A stretch of 51,625 bases of DNA from an uncultured Oscillospiraceae bacterium. GTDB lineage: Bacteria > Bacillota > Clostridia > Oscillospirales > Acutalibacteraceae. The stretch covers positions 1 to 51,625 of the forward strand of contig CABSLQ010000013.1 of the NCBI GenBank assembly GCA_902478605.1. The letters run 5' to 3'. Shown here one piece after another: positions 32,996 through 40,269 of the stretch. The notes beneath the pieces are model-generated. The model searched no databases. It had not been told where the DNA came from and was given only the letters and a program-made list of their open reading frames with translations. Numbering within the stretch: position 1 is the first letter of the stretch; each line of letters opens with the position of its first letter. The position numbers and the translations under genes are program-made.

Positions 32996-33034
32996 GGGAA
33001 AGACCATCCTTTCTGGCCGGAATCGGCCCCATCC

Positions 33035-34495
33035 CTATTGCAAGACGTTGAGATGCAGGATATCCGGATCCTCCGGACCGGTCATGCTGCAGCCCTTGCT
33101 TTTGGCATATTCGATATAATCGAGAATTTTGCCGGTGATGCGTTCGCCCGGGGCCAGAATCGGAATGCCGGGAGGATAGCACATCACGAACTCGCTGCAC
33201 ACGCGGCCCTCCGTCTGACGCAGCGGCAGGCTTTCCTTTTCGGCGTAAAAAGCCTCCTGCGGGCTGATGACCACTTCCGGGTCGATGTATTCCTGCTTGA
33301 GCAGGCCGGTGCCGTCCGTCTGATAGCGGCGGCGGATTTCGGACAGCGCGCTTACGAGCCGCTCCAGCTCCTGCGCCCGATCCCCCATCGAGAGATAGGC
33401 CAGGATATTGCCGATATCGCCGAACTCGATCTGAATATCGTATTCGTCCCGTAGGATATCGTACACCTCGATGCCCGCCAGGCCGATATCCAGCGTGTGC
33501 ACGGACAGCTTGGTAATATCGAAATCGTAGATGGAGTCGCCGTTTATCAATTCTCTGCCGAACGCGTAATAGCCGCCAATGGCATTGATCTCCGCCCGGG
33601 CATATTCGGCCATGTCGGCCACCTGGCGGAACACCTCTTTGCCCCGCAGCGCCAGATTGCGGCGGGAAATGTCCAGGCTGCTCATGAGCAGATAGCTGGC
33701 GGAGGTGGTTTGGGTAAGGTTGATGATCTGGCGGACGTAGCCGGCGTGCACCTGCGGTCCGGTGAGCAGCAGGCTCGACTGGGTGAGGCTTCCGCCGCTT
33801 TTGTGCATCGACACCGCCGCCATATCCGCCCCGGCCGCCATGGCCGAAACCGGCAGCCCTTCGCCGAAATAGAAGTGGGTGCCGTGCGCCTCATCTGCAA
33901 GACACAGCATGCCGGCCTCGTGCGCCATGGAGACGATGGCTTTCAGATCGGAACAAATGCCGTAATAGGTCGGGTTATTGACGAGCACGGCCACCGCCTT
34001 GGGATGCTCGCGTATCGCCTTTTGTACCTGCTCGCGCTTCATGCCCAGCGAAATGCCCAGGCGCTGGTCCACCTCCGGATTGACATAAACCGGCACCGCG
34101 CCGCAGAGCACCAGCGCGTTAATAACACTGCGGTGCACGTTGCGCGGCAGGATGATTTCATCGCCCCGTTTGCACACGGTGAGCACCATGCTCTGCACCG
34201 CGCTGGTGGTGCCGCCCACCATCAGGAAAGAATGGGCCGCCCCGAACGCCTCGGCGGCCAACACCTCCGCTTCCCGGATAACGGATATCGGATGGCACAG
34301 ATTGTCCAGCGGCTTCATGCTGTTGACGTCCATATTCACGCACTGCTGCCCCAGAAAGGCGGCCAGCTCCGGATTGCCGCGGCCCCGCTTGTGGCCGGGT
34401 ACGTCGAAGGGAACCACCCGCATCTGACGAAATTTTTCCAGTGCCTCATAAATCGGTGCACGATTCTGATCGTGTTTTTTCGTATTCTGAGACAT
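33035..34495 (-). CDS. speA: Arginine decarboxylase (Orn/Lys/Arg decarboxylase family)
   Basis: A 486-aa PLP-dependent decarboxylase of the fold-I Orn/Lys/Arg group without the N-terminal wing domain, the short form usual in Gram-positives. PLP lysine K232 is in SMHKSGGSLTQ. DEAHGTH is at 201-207 and PFDVPGHKRG at 29-38. VGGTTSAVQSM binds phosphate. The C-terminal segment VMCYPPGIPILAPGERIT is present. Substrate choice cannot be read with certainty, but the agmatinase gene two places downstream makes arginine the likely one. ATG 34495 follows CGGAGGTG, which begins about 10 nt after the T run of the preceding terminator. Confidence 0.93.
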   Translation of the reverse strand: MSQNTKKHDQNRAPIYEALEKFRQMRVVPFDVPGHKRGRGNPELAAFLGQQCVNMDVNSMKPLDNLCHPISVIREAEVLAAEAFGAAHSFLMVGGTTSAVQSMVLTVCKRGDEIILPRNVHRSVINALVLCGAVPVYVNPEVDQRLGISLGMKREQVQKAIREHPKAVAVLVNNPTYYGICSDLKAIVSMAHEAGMLCLADEAHGTHFYFGEGLPVSAMAAGADMAAVSMHKSGGSLTQSSLLLTGPQVHAGYVRQIINLTQTTSASYLLMSSLDISRRNLALRGKEVFRQVADMAEYARAEINAIGGYYAFGRELINGDSIYDFDITKLSVHTLDIGLAGIEVYDILRDEYDIQIEFGDIGNILAYLSMGDRAQELERLVSALSEIRRRYQTDGTGLLKQEYIDPEVVISPQEAFYAEKESLPLRQTEGRVCSEFVMCYPPGIPILAPGERITGKILDYIEYAKSKGCSMTGPEDPDILHLNVLQ

Positions 34496-34517
34496 GCCAT
34501 CACCTCCGCTGCATTGC

Positions 34518-34552
34518 AAAAAAAAACACAAGCTACATACCATAGCTTGCGT
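34518..34552 (-). terminator. Rho-independent terminator between the 420-nt RNA and speA
   Basis: On the minus strand, ACGCAAGCTA, a 7-nt loop and TAGCTTGTGT (10 bp including one G-U), then nine T residues (34526-34518). It sits just before the speA ribosome site, so it either ends a separate RNA or works as an attenuator of the polyamine operon. Confidence 0.88.
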
Positions 34553-34937
34553 TTCAGGTTAAATTAGTTATACCCACGCGCGCCGCTTTTCGGCATCGCC
34601 CATGAGCATACTAAAGAACTGACGGGATTTTTCAGAGTCTATATAGCAATCATACTTTTACTACTCTTATTGACCGTTTCACAAGCTTTGCTTCTTACAT
34701 ATGCATGAAAGAATCAACTTATAAAATTTGAGCTTTTAACTCAATCAATAAGGCAGCATCACGCTGCCAAGCGGCGTTGGACCCGGCTGTCCGTAGGCCT
34801 TAACTCACAACGAGTAGTCCAGAATAATCGCTTGAAAAGACCCTGTCTGCGCCGCAAAAATCCTGCGGCGGCATACCCTTTTCAACGGTGCCTTTCCATC
34901 CCGCAAAACCATCCACATGGCCGGAATGAAAATGACC
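34518..34937 (-). ncRNA. Candidate structured ncRNA or long leader, about 420 nt, unknown family
   Basis: A transcript is defined by a consensus promoter (34944-34972) and a strong terminator (34518-34552), with no credible reading frame between. Its folding potential is high. An 8-bp stem (34878-34885 with 34832-34839) encloses a hairpin GCCGCA/TGCGGC (34851-34856, 34864-34869). GTCC (34817-34820) pairs with GGAC (34779-34782) around two small hairpins (34803-34815 and 34785-34799), a three-way junction. Others are GGCAGC/GCTGCC (34752-34768), AGAGT/ACTCT (34634-34667) and an imperfect stem at 34570-34609 with GCCG/CGGC at its tip. I looked for tmRNA, RNase P, SRP RNA, T-box and the common riboswitch cores and found none. 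One untested idea is the raiA-motif class. Confidence 0.7.
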
Positions 34938-34943
34938 ATTACT

Positions 34944-34972
34944 ACTATAGTGAATTGCGCGGCAAATGTCAA
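34944..34972 (-). promoter_or_regulatory. Strong sigma-A promoter of the 420-nt RNA
   Basis: Perfect TTGACA (34972-34967), 17-bp spacer, TATAGT (34949-34944) on the minus strand. Transcription should start near 34937. It is one of the best promoters in the window and the only clear one upstream of speA. Confidence 0.88.
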
Positions 34973-35285
34973 GGTATTTTCGCATTTTTATGAAAAAAAG
35001 CGGAACCTGCTGCTTTCATTCCGCGCCGTTATGCGGTTTGCTCGCAAATCCTTTGGTTTCCTCTGCTTTTCTCCGGTTCTCTCCGGTTCTTCCCATATCC
35101 CGACAAAAGCGGCCGCCCGTAAGCGGAACTGCCAAATATCCAGGTATATTTGCCGCCGGCCCCGCCGTATATATGGATCGAATGACGCGCGTCCACTGGC
35201 TTGGCGGTGTCTCTTTCGCGGCCGGCGGGAGCAGAAGAGACGGCGCGCGTATTTTCAGGCATCCGCCGGAGAAACGGAGATGGTC
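34973..35285. other. Gene-poor interval upstream of the wall-protein cluster
   Basis: About 310 bp between the ncRNA promoter and the plus-strand wall cluster. The plus frame of the next gene stays open through it, but it reads as Arg-rich unlike the protein that follows. It holds a perfect tandem copy of CTCCGGTTCT (35071-35080 and 35081-35090). A loose GTATA, 18-19 bp, CGTATATA arrangement near 35145-35175 might be a sporulation-type promoter for the plus genes, but the match is too weak to annotate. Confidence 0.5.
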
Positions 35286-36134
35286 ATGAAGCTGGAACCT
35301 TCGTCCAAAAACCTGGACAGCCTGATTGAACAATACAACCGGGAATTGATGACCTTTTATGAACGCAACGCGCCCCAGGTCCGGCCGGACGAGCCGCCCG
35401 CTGTACCGGAGGAAGAGGAACCCTGCCCGCCGCCCGCGCAGGAGGAGGTCCGCATCGCCTATCCGGCGCGCATCGTGTCCCCACCGCCGGACTCACCCCC
35501 GCAGCAGCCGCTGCGTTCGGTGGAGGAGGTGCTCCGGGACTATCCCGTACCCGAGCCGTACAGGCCCGAACCGGAAGAAGCACCGCCTGCCAAGCGGTTT
35601 CCCTATATCAATACGGAACCACAGGCGGAAGGGATTCTCCCCGGCGTACCGCTGGTGGATGACCTTGCTGCCGCCGAGCCGGCAGAAGAGGAAGCCTCCT
35701 CCATCCCGGAATCGGATTCCTGGCCTCTTCTCGTCGAGCATCCCGGCAACATGTCGACCGGGTACCTGCAGATACAGGTGACCTCTGCCCGGGAAGCGGA
35801 GCCCATCCAGGGGGCCCTTGTCACCGTCACACGGCACAACGGACAGGGGGAAGAACTGTATGTGCACACCCAGACCGACCGGGACGGCATGACGGCCATC
35901 TTCCCCGTCCCTGCCGTTGACAGCGCCCTGACGCTGGAGCCGGGGATCCCCTCCCCTTACACGAGCTATAACATTCAGGTGTACGCACCGGGATATTTCC
36001 GCGTGCTCAACGTGAATGCGCCGGTGTATGGGGGCAATACCGCACTCCAGCCTGTACAGATGATCCCGATCCCCGAATTTGAACTCTCGCCCGCGGATCT
36101 GGTGTTTTTCCAAACCGGACCGCTGGATTTATAG
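35286..36134 (+). CDS. Proline-rich protein with Ig-like (carboxypeptidase-regulatory-type) domain
   Basis: A 282-aa protein without signal peptide. A short N-terminal helix (SLIEQYNRELMTFYERN) leads into a Pro/Glu-rich, probably unstructured linker (about 30-150). The C-terminal part (about 155-270) is a beta-sandwich with GYLQIQVTSAREAEPIQGAL, VTVTRHNGQGEE, TDRDGMTAIFPVP and YNIQVYAPGYF, the pattern of carboxypeptidase-regulatory/CnaB-like folds. ATG 35286 has GGAG 6 nt upstream; ATG 35280 is possible. It precedes two peptidoglycan-binding genes by 18 bp and likely works with them at the cell wall or spore coat. The exact role is unknown to me. Confidence 0.75.
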   Translation: MKLEPSSKNLDSLIEQYNRELMTFYERNAPQVRPDEPPAVPEEEEPCPPPAQEEVRIAYPARIVSPPPDSPPQQPLRSVEEVLRDYPVPEPYRPEPEEAPPAKRFPYINTEPQAEGILPGVPLVDDLAAAEPAEEEASSIPESDSWPLLVEHPGNMSTGYLQIQVTSAREAEPIQGALVTVTRHNGQGEELYVHTQTDRDGMTAIFPVPAVDSALTLEPGIPSPYTSYNIQVYAPGYFRVLNVNAPVYGGNTALQPVQMIPIPEFELSPADLVFFQTGPLDL

Positions 36135-36152
36135 AGGAAAGGAGCAGCCGCC

Positions 36153-37556
36153 TTGACAGGACAGCCCTATATCCCGCAGTACTTTACCGTGCATCTCGGT
36201 GCGCCGGGATCCAGCGCGCAAAACGTGACCGTGTCCTTCCCCGATTATATCAAGAACGTCGCGTCGAGCGAGATTTATCCTACCTGGCCGGAAAACGCCA
36301 TCCGTGCCAATGTGTACGCCCAGATATCCTATGCGCTCAACCGCTTCTATACCGAGTGGTACCGCAGCATGGGTTATGACTTCGATATCACCAATTCCAC
36401 CCGGTACGATCAGGCGTATGTGCACAACCGCGATATCTTTGCCAATATCAGCGATATCGTGGACGATATCTTCAACGAGTATGTGTACCGGCAGGGCAGC
36501 GTGGAGCCGTATTTCACCCAGTACTGCAACGGCACCACCGTCACCTGCGACGGCCTGTCCCAATGGGGGACCGTGCCCCTCGCCGAGCAGGGGCTTGTGC
36601 CCTATGAAATTCTGACCACCTTTTACGGCGACGATATCAATATTAACGAGGACACTCCGGTGCGGCTCCCCTCCCCCTCCTATCCGGGGCTGCTGCTGCG
36701 CCTCGGCGACGCAGGGAACAATGTGCGTCTCAAACAGGTGCAGCTTAACCGCATTTCCCGCAACTATCCAAGCATTCCCAAAATCAGCCCGGTAGACGGC
36801 GTGTTCGGTCAGGAGACGGACGACGCGGTGCGCGAGTTTCAGCGTGTCTTTGGCCTGGTGCAGGACGGCATCATCGGCAAGGCCACCTGGTACCGCATCG
36901 CCTATCTGTATACCAGCGTCAAGCGCCTTTCTGAACTGGAATCCGAAGGCATCTCCCTGGACGAAATCTCGCAGCAGTTTCCCAGCGTTCTCCGCCCTGG
37001 AGATAGCGGCGACGAGGTGCGGATGATTCAGTATTATCTCGCCGTGATGGGCCGCTTTTACGATACGATCCCGCCCGTTGCCATCACCGGCATCTACGAT
37101 GAGCCGACCACCCAGGCGGTCATCGCCCTGCAGAAAACCTTCGGCCTGGAGCCGGACGGCATTATGGGCCAGCTCACCTGGAACGAGTTGTATAAGGCCT
37201 ACCGCGGGATTGTGACCAGCACCGACGTCATCGAGGGAGGCGTCGTCCTCTATCCGGGCACCGTGCTGCGCATCGGGTCACAGGGGGAATACGTGCAGAT
37301 TCTCCAGCAGTATCTGGCCTATATCGCGGAAACCTATCCCGAAATTCCCACCGTGCAGGATACCGGTGTGTTCGGCAATCAGACGCAGGCGGCCGTCGTG
37401 GCCTTCCAGACGCTGTTCGGCATCGAGCCGTCCGGTCTTGTTGGCCCGGTGACGTGGAACACCATTGCATCGGTCTATTCCGATCTGCGCACAGGAAACG
37501 ATAAGCGTCCCGGCCAGTATCCGGGCTTTGAACTGGCGGAAGGAGGTACGACATAA
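36153..37556 (+). CDS. SpoIID-type wall enzyme with three peptidoglycan-binding repeats
   Basis: A 467-aa protein. The N-terminal part (about 10-165) matches the SpoIID/LytB lytic transglycosylase pattern: FPDYIKNVASSEIYPTWPEN, where E40 corresponds to the catalytic Glu, then AIRANVYAQISYALNR, and at the end of the domain LSQWGTVPLAEQGLVPYEIL followed by YGDDI. The usual HGVGMSQ is altered to CDGLSQ. Three PG_binding_1 repeats follow (about 185-262, 283-360, 366-443), each ending in GVFG-type, DGIIGKATW-type motifs. No signal peptide is seen. The start is TTG 36153, 8 nt after AAAGGAG. It overlaps the next gene by 1 bp (TAATG). A role in spore or wall peptidoglycan is inferred. Confidence 0.8.
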   Translation: MTGQPYIPQYFTVHLGAPGSSAQNVTVSFPDYIKNVASSEIYPTWPENAIRANVYAQISYALNRFYTEWYRSMGYDFDITNSTRYDQAYVHNRDIFANISDIVDDIFNEYVYRQGSVEPYFTQYCNGTTVTCDGLSQWGTVPLAEQGLVPYEILTTFYGDDININEDTPVRLPSPSYPGLLLRLGDAGNNVRLKQVQLNRISRNYPSIPKISPVDGVFGQETDDAVREFQRVFGLVQDGIIGKATWYRIAYLYTSVKRLSELESEGISLDEISQQFPSVLRPGDSGDEVRMIQYYLAVMGRFYDTIPPVAITGIYDEPTTQAVIALQKTFGLEPDGIMGQLTWNELYKAYRGIVTSTDVIEGGVVLYPGTVLRIGSQGEYVQILQQYLAYIAETYPEIPTVQDTGVFGNQTQAAVVAFQTLFGIEPSGLVGPVTWNTIASVYSDLRTGNDKRPGQYPGFELAEGGTT

Positions 37557-38095
37557 TGCTGCAGACAAACGACATCCATCGCGACGAAGACCTGTATATC
37601 CGCGAGCTGCAGACCTATCTGCGCAAGGTGGCAACCCGTCACGACGCTATTCCCTCTGTGGCCATAGATGGCATTTTCGGCCCCGAAACCACCGCTTCAG
37701 TCACCGCCTTTCAGACGACCTTTGACCTGTCTCCCACCGGACGGGCGGACAGGATCACCTGGAACGCCGTCTACGCGGAATATATGCGTATTATAGAGGA
37801 GGAGGCCCCCGCCGAAGGGGTACGCCCCTTTCCCAACCCGCAGCACATCATGCTGCCCGGGGACAGCGGCAACCTCGTCTTTATTCTGCAAATCATGCTG
37901 GACACCATCGCCGTCCGTTATGCCAATATCCCGCCGGTGGAGATAAACGGCCACTATGACGAAGATACTGTCCAGGCCGTCAAAACGATGCAGAAGACAG
38001 CCGGTCTGGAGCCGGACGGCAAGACGAACAAGGACACCTGGAACCGCATCACCCGGCTGTACAATGTACAGCCCCGCGACGAACTGAATCCATAA
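37556..38095 (+). CDS. Peptidoglycan-binding protein, two PG_binding_1 repeats
   Basis: A 179-aa protein made almost wholly of two peptidoglycan-binding repeats (about 10-78 and 95-172). Each has the three-helix pattern: DLYIRELQTYLRKVA, VAIDGIFGPETTASVTAFQ, TGRADRITWNAVY in the first; HIMLPGDSGNLVFILQIML, INGHYDEDTVQAVKTMQ, DGKTNKDTWNRIT in the second. It resembles the repeats of the gene before it and probably arose by duplication and splitting. No catalytic or export signal is seen. ATG 37556 overlaps the previous stop, with AAGGAGG upstream. Confidence 0.88.
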   Translation: MLQTNDIHRDEDLYIRELQTYLRKVATRHDAIPSVAIDGIFGPETTASVTAFQTTFDLSPTGRADRITWNAVYAEYMRIIEEEAPAEGVRPFPNPQHIMLPGDSGNLVFILQIMLDTIAVRYANIPPVEINGHYDEDTVQAVKTMQKTAGLEPDGKTNKDTWNRITRLYNVQPRDELNP

Positions 38096-38098
38096 AAC

Positions 38099-38140
38099 GG
38101 GGAGTGCTGTCATGGGGCAGTACTCCCCCTGCTTTTAATT
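38099..38140 (+). terminator. Terminator of the wall-protein cluster
   Basis: An 11-bp stem GGGGAGTGCTG with 38118-38128 (one G-U), 8-nt loop, then CTGCTTTTAATTT. Confidence 0.8.
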
Positions 38141-38170
38141 TATGTATAGAAAAGCAGCCACTTTATGATA

Positions 38171-38199
38171 TTGAAATGGTTGAAACGCCGGTATATACT
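38171..38199 (+). promoter_or_regulatory. Promoter of the GH127 gene
   Basis: TTGAAA (38171-38176), 17-bp spacer, TATACT (38194-38199), 36 bp ahead of the start codon. Confidence 0.75.
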
Positions 38200-38235
38200 G
38201 GAAGGGAACCGATATCAAAAAAGGAGGTATGACCA

Positions 38236-40083
38236 ATGGAACGCGCACCCCATCTGGAGCCCCTCAAAAAGAAACGAATGCGTTTGGGCGGTAAGCTTGG
38301 GCGGCTGGTGGAGAACATCACCGATGCCTGGCTGCTGACCATTCGGGAAACCAATCCCGCCATTCTGGCTATGTATCGGGACACGGAACGCCGGCCGCTG
38401 CGGGATCTTCTGCCCTGGTCAGGCGAATTCGCCGGCAAATACCTGACCGGCGCGGCACTTCTTTACGATCTGACGGGGGATGAACGGCTCGGCCGGTATC
38501 TGCAGGGGTTTGCCGACGCGCTGCTGGACTGCCAGCAGGCGGATGGGTATCTCGGCCCCTGGCCGCCTGGTCATCACCTGACCGGCCGCTCGGCCGAAAT
38601 GGCCTATCTCTATGATAAAAACAGCGCGCCGCAGAGGATCGAAACCTGGGATGCCTGGGCGCATTATCACCTCATGCTCGGCCTGCTGACCTGGTACCGC
38701 GCCGCGGGGGATGCCCGCGCCCTGGCGGGGACTGTCCGCATCGCCGAGCTGCTACGCCGGACCTTTTACGGCCCGAACGGCCGGCGTCTGTGGGACATGG
38801 GCTGTCAGGACATGAACCTCGCCCCCATCCATGCCTTCCTGCTGCTGTACCGTGTCACGGGCAATGCGGACTATCTGGCGTTCGCCAAAGAGGTGGAAAA
38901 GGATTTCGAAAAACCGCCTGCCGGCGACTATATCCGCTGCGCCCTGGCGGGGCAGGCGTTTTATGAGACACCCAAGCCCCGCTGGGAAAGTCTGCACGCC
39001 ATACAGGGTGTGGCCGAGCTGTATCTGGCCACCGGCGAGGAAGCCTACAAGACCGCCTTCGAGCACATGTGGTGGTCCATCGCCGAGACCGACGTTCATA
39101 ATACAGGCGGCTTTTCCACCCGCGAACAGGCGATCGGCACCCCCTTCAGCAACGGACAAATTGAGACCTGCTGCGTTATCGCCCATATGGCCATGTCGGT
39201 GGATATGCTGCGCCTCTCGGGCGATCCGGCCGCGGCCGATATGCTGGAATGGGCGACCTATAACGCCATGATGGGGGCCTGGTCCCCTTCCGGCCGCTGG
39301 TGTACCTATAATACGCCGATGGAAGGCTACAAGCGGGCCAGTTATCAGGAAATTGGCTTTCAGATGCGGCCAGGCAGCCCGGATCTCAACTGCTGCTCGG
39401 TCAATGCGCCCCGCGCCTTCGGCCTGTTGAGCGACTGGGCCGTGATGGAGGATGCAAACGGCGGGCTGTACGTCGCGTTTTACGGCCCGTCGGAACAGTT
39501 CCTGACGCTGCAGGACGGCCGCACTATCCGCATCGTGCAGGATACGGCCTATCCCTACGACGGCACGGTGCGGCTGACGATATACGGCCTGGACGGGCAC
39601 CGGCCCCTTTATCTGCGAATACCCCATTGGTCCGCCGATACCAGACTGACGGTCAACGGCGAGCCGGTGTCCGTACCGCCGGCCGCTTCTTGGGTCAGAC
39701 TGGATCGCTTGTGGCAGGACGGCGACACCGTCACAGTAGATTTTGACATGACGCTGCGCTTTCAGGCCGGCGGCGGGGATTACGCCGGAAAGTGCGCCAT
39801 TTTTCGCGGGCCGCTTCTGCTGTGCTTCGATCCCGGTTACGACCGGAACACCAGTATTCTGGAGGATATACCGGCAGGTCCCGGTATGGAGGTGCTTGAG
39901 ATAGACACGCAATCGGCCCCGGGCGGCCTGTTCACCTGTCGGTGCGGGGATAAGCGCGTTACCTTCTGCGACCTTCACGCCGCCGGGGTCAGCGGCACGC
40001 CCTATACTACCTGGTTCCACGCGCATGGCGTCGAGCCGCAGCCTTTTTCCCGCCGCAACATCACCCGCAGCCATACCGAGTAA
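38236..40083 (+). CDS. Beta-L-arabinofuranosidase, GH127 family
   Basis: A 615-aa glycosidase of family GH127 (DUF1680), cytoplasmic since no signal peptide is present. The alpha/alpha barrel occupies about 20-430. The zinc-cysteine centre of the family is visible as ETCC (E310, C312) and NCCSVN (C386 and C387); in the characterised Bifidobacterium enzyme the first Cys of the equivalent pair is the nucleophile. QADGYLGPWP and EQAIGTPFSNGQ are further barrel landmarks. Beta-sandwich domains fill the C-terminal third. It releases L-arabinose from beta-arabinofuranosides of plant glycans. The ATG follows AGGAGG at 8 nt. It is monocistronic, with own promoter and terminator. Confidence 0.92.
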   Translation: MERAPHLEPLKKKRMRLGGKLGRLVENITDAWLLTIRETNPAILAMYRDTERRPLRDLLPWSGEFAGKYLTGAALLYDLTGDERLGRYLQGFADALLDCQQADGYLGPWPPGHHLTGRSAEMAYLYDKNSAPQRIETWDAWAHYHLMLGLLTWYRAAGDARALAGTVRIAELLRRTFYGPNGRRLWDMGCQDMNLAPIHAFLLLYRVTGNADYLAFAKEVEKDFEKPPAGDYIRCALAGQAFYETPKPRWESLHAIQGVAELYLATGEEAYKTAFEHMWWSIAETDVHNTGGFSTREQAIGTPFSNGQIETCCVIAHMAMSVDMLRLSGDPAAADMLEWATYNAMMGAWSPSGRWCTYNTPMEGYKRASYQEIGFQMRPGSPDLNCCSVNAPRAFGLLSDWAVMEDANGGLYVAFYGPSEQFLTLQDGRTIRIVQDTAYPYDGTVRLTIYGLDGHRPLYLRIPHWSADTRLTVNGEPVSVPPAASWVRLDRLWQDGDTVTVDFDMTLRFQAGGGDYAGKCAIFRGPLLLCFDPGYDRNTSILEDIPAGPGMEVLEIDTQSAPGGLFTCRCGDKRVTFCDLHAAGVSGTPYTTWFHAHGVEPQPFSRRNITRSHTE

Positions 40084-40102
40084 TGGCCGCGATCCATCCG
40101 TG

Positions 40103-40139
40103 AAAAAAGGAGGAAGCACATCGTGCTTCCTCCTTTTTT
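40103..40139. terminator. Terminator after the GH127 gene
   Basis: A perfect 17-bp stem (40103-40119 with 40123-40139), loop ATC, A run before and T run after. Confidence 0.92.
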
Positions 40140-40269
40140 GGGGAATCGCCGTAATCCAGTCCCCTCATCCGGCAGCATACGCTTTCCTTTTGCGCTGGCT
40201 TGTCATAATAACAGGGATTTCCTCCATATATATGAGACAAGCGACGATTGCCGGACGGGGAGTGTTGTA

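Noticed and set aside
34518..34937. Assignment of the 420-nt RNA to tmRNA, RNase P, SRP RNA, T-box or a lysine, glycine, SAM or cobalamin riboswitch
   Set aside because: The conserved core sequences of these classes were not found on either strand. The length would suit RNase P or tmRNA, but the GAGGAAAGUCC core and the tRNA-like ends are absent.
34800..34985. A 61-codon frame inside the 420-nt RNA
   Set aside because: It starts upstream of the predicted transcription start and crosses the promoter, so it cannot be read from that transcript; no ribosome site is seen.
35071..35090. Perfect tandem copy of the 10-mer CTCCGGTTCT
   Set aside because: Only two copies, and no other copy or link to a promoter was noticed; probably a simple slippage duplication.
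34917..35279. N-terminal extension of the Ig-like protein gene back to 34917
   Set aside because: The extra 120 residues are Arg-rich and unlike the acidic protein that follows, and they would begin inside the start region of the opposite RNA. ATG 35286 has a proper ribosome site.
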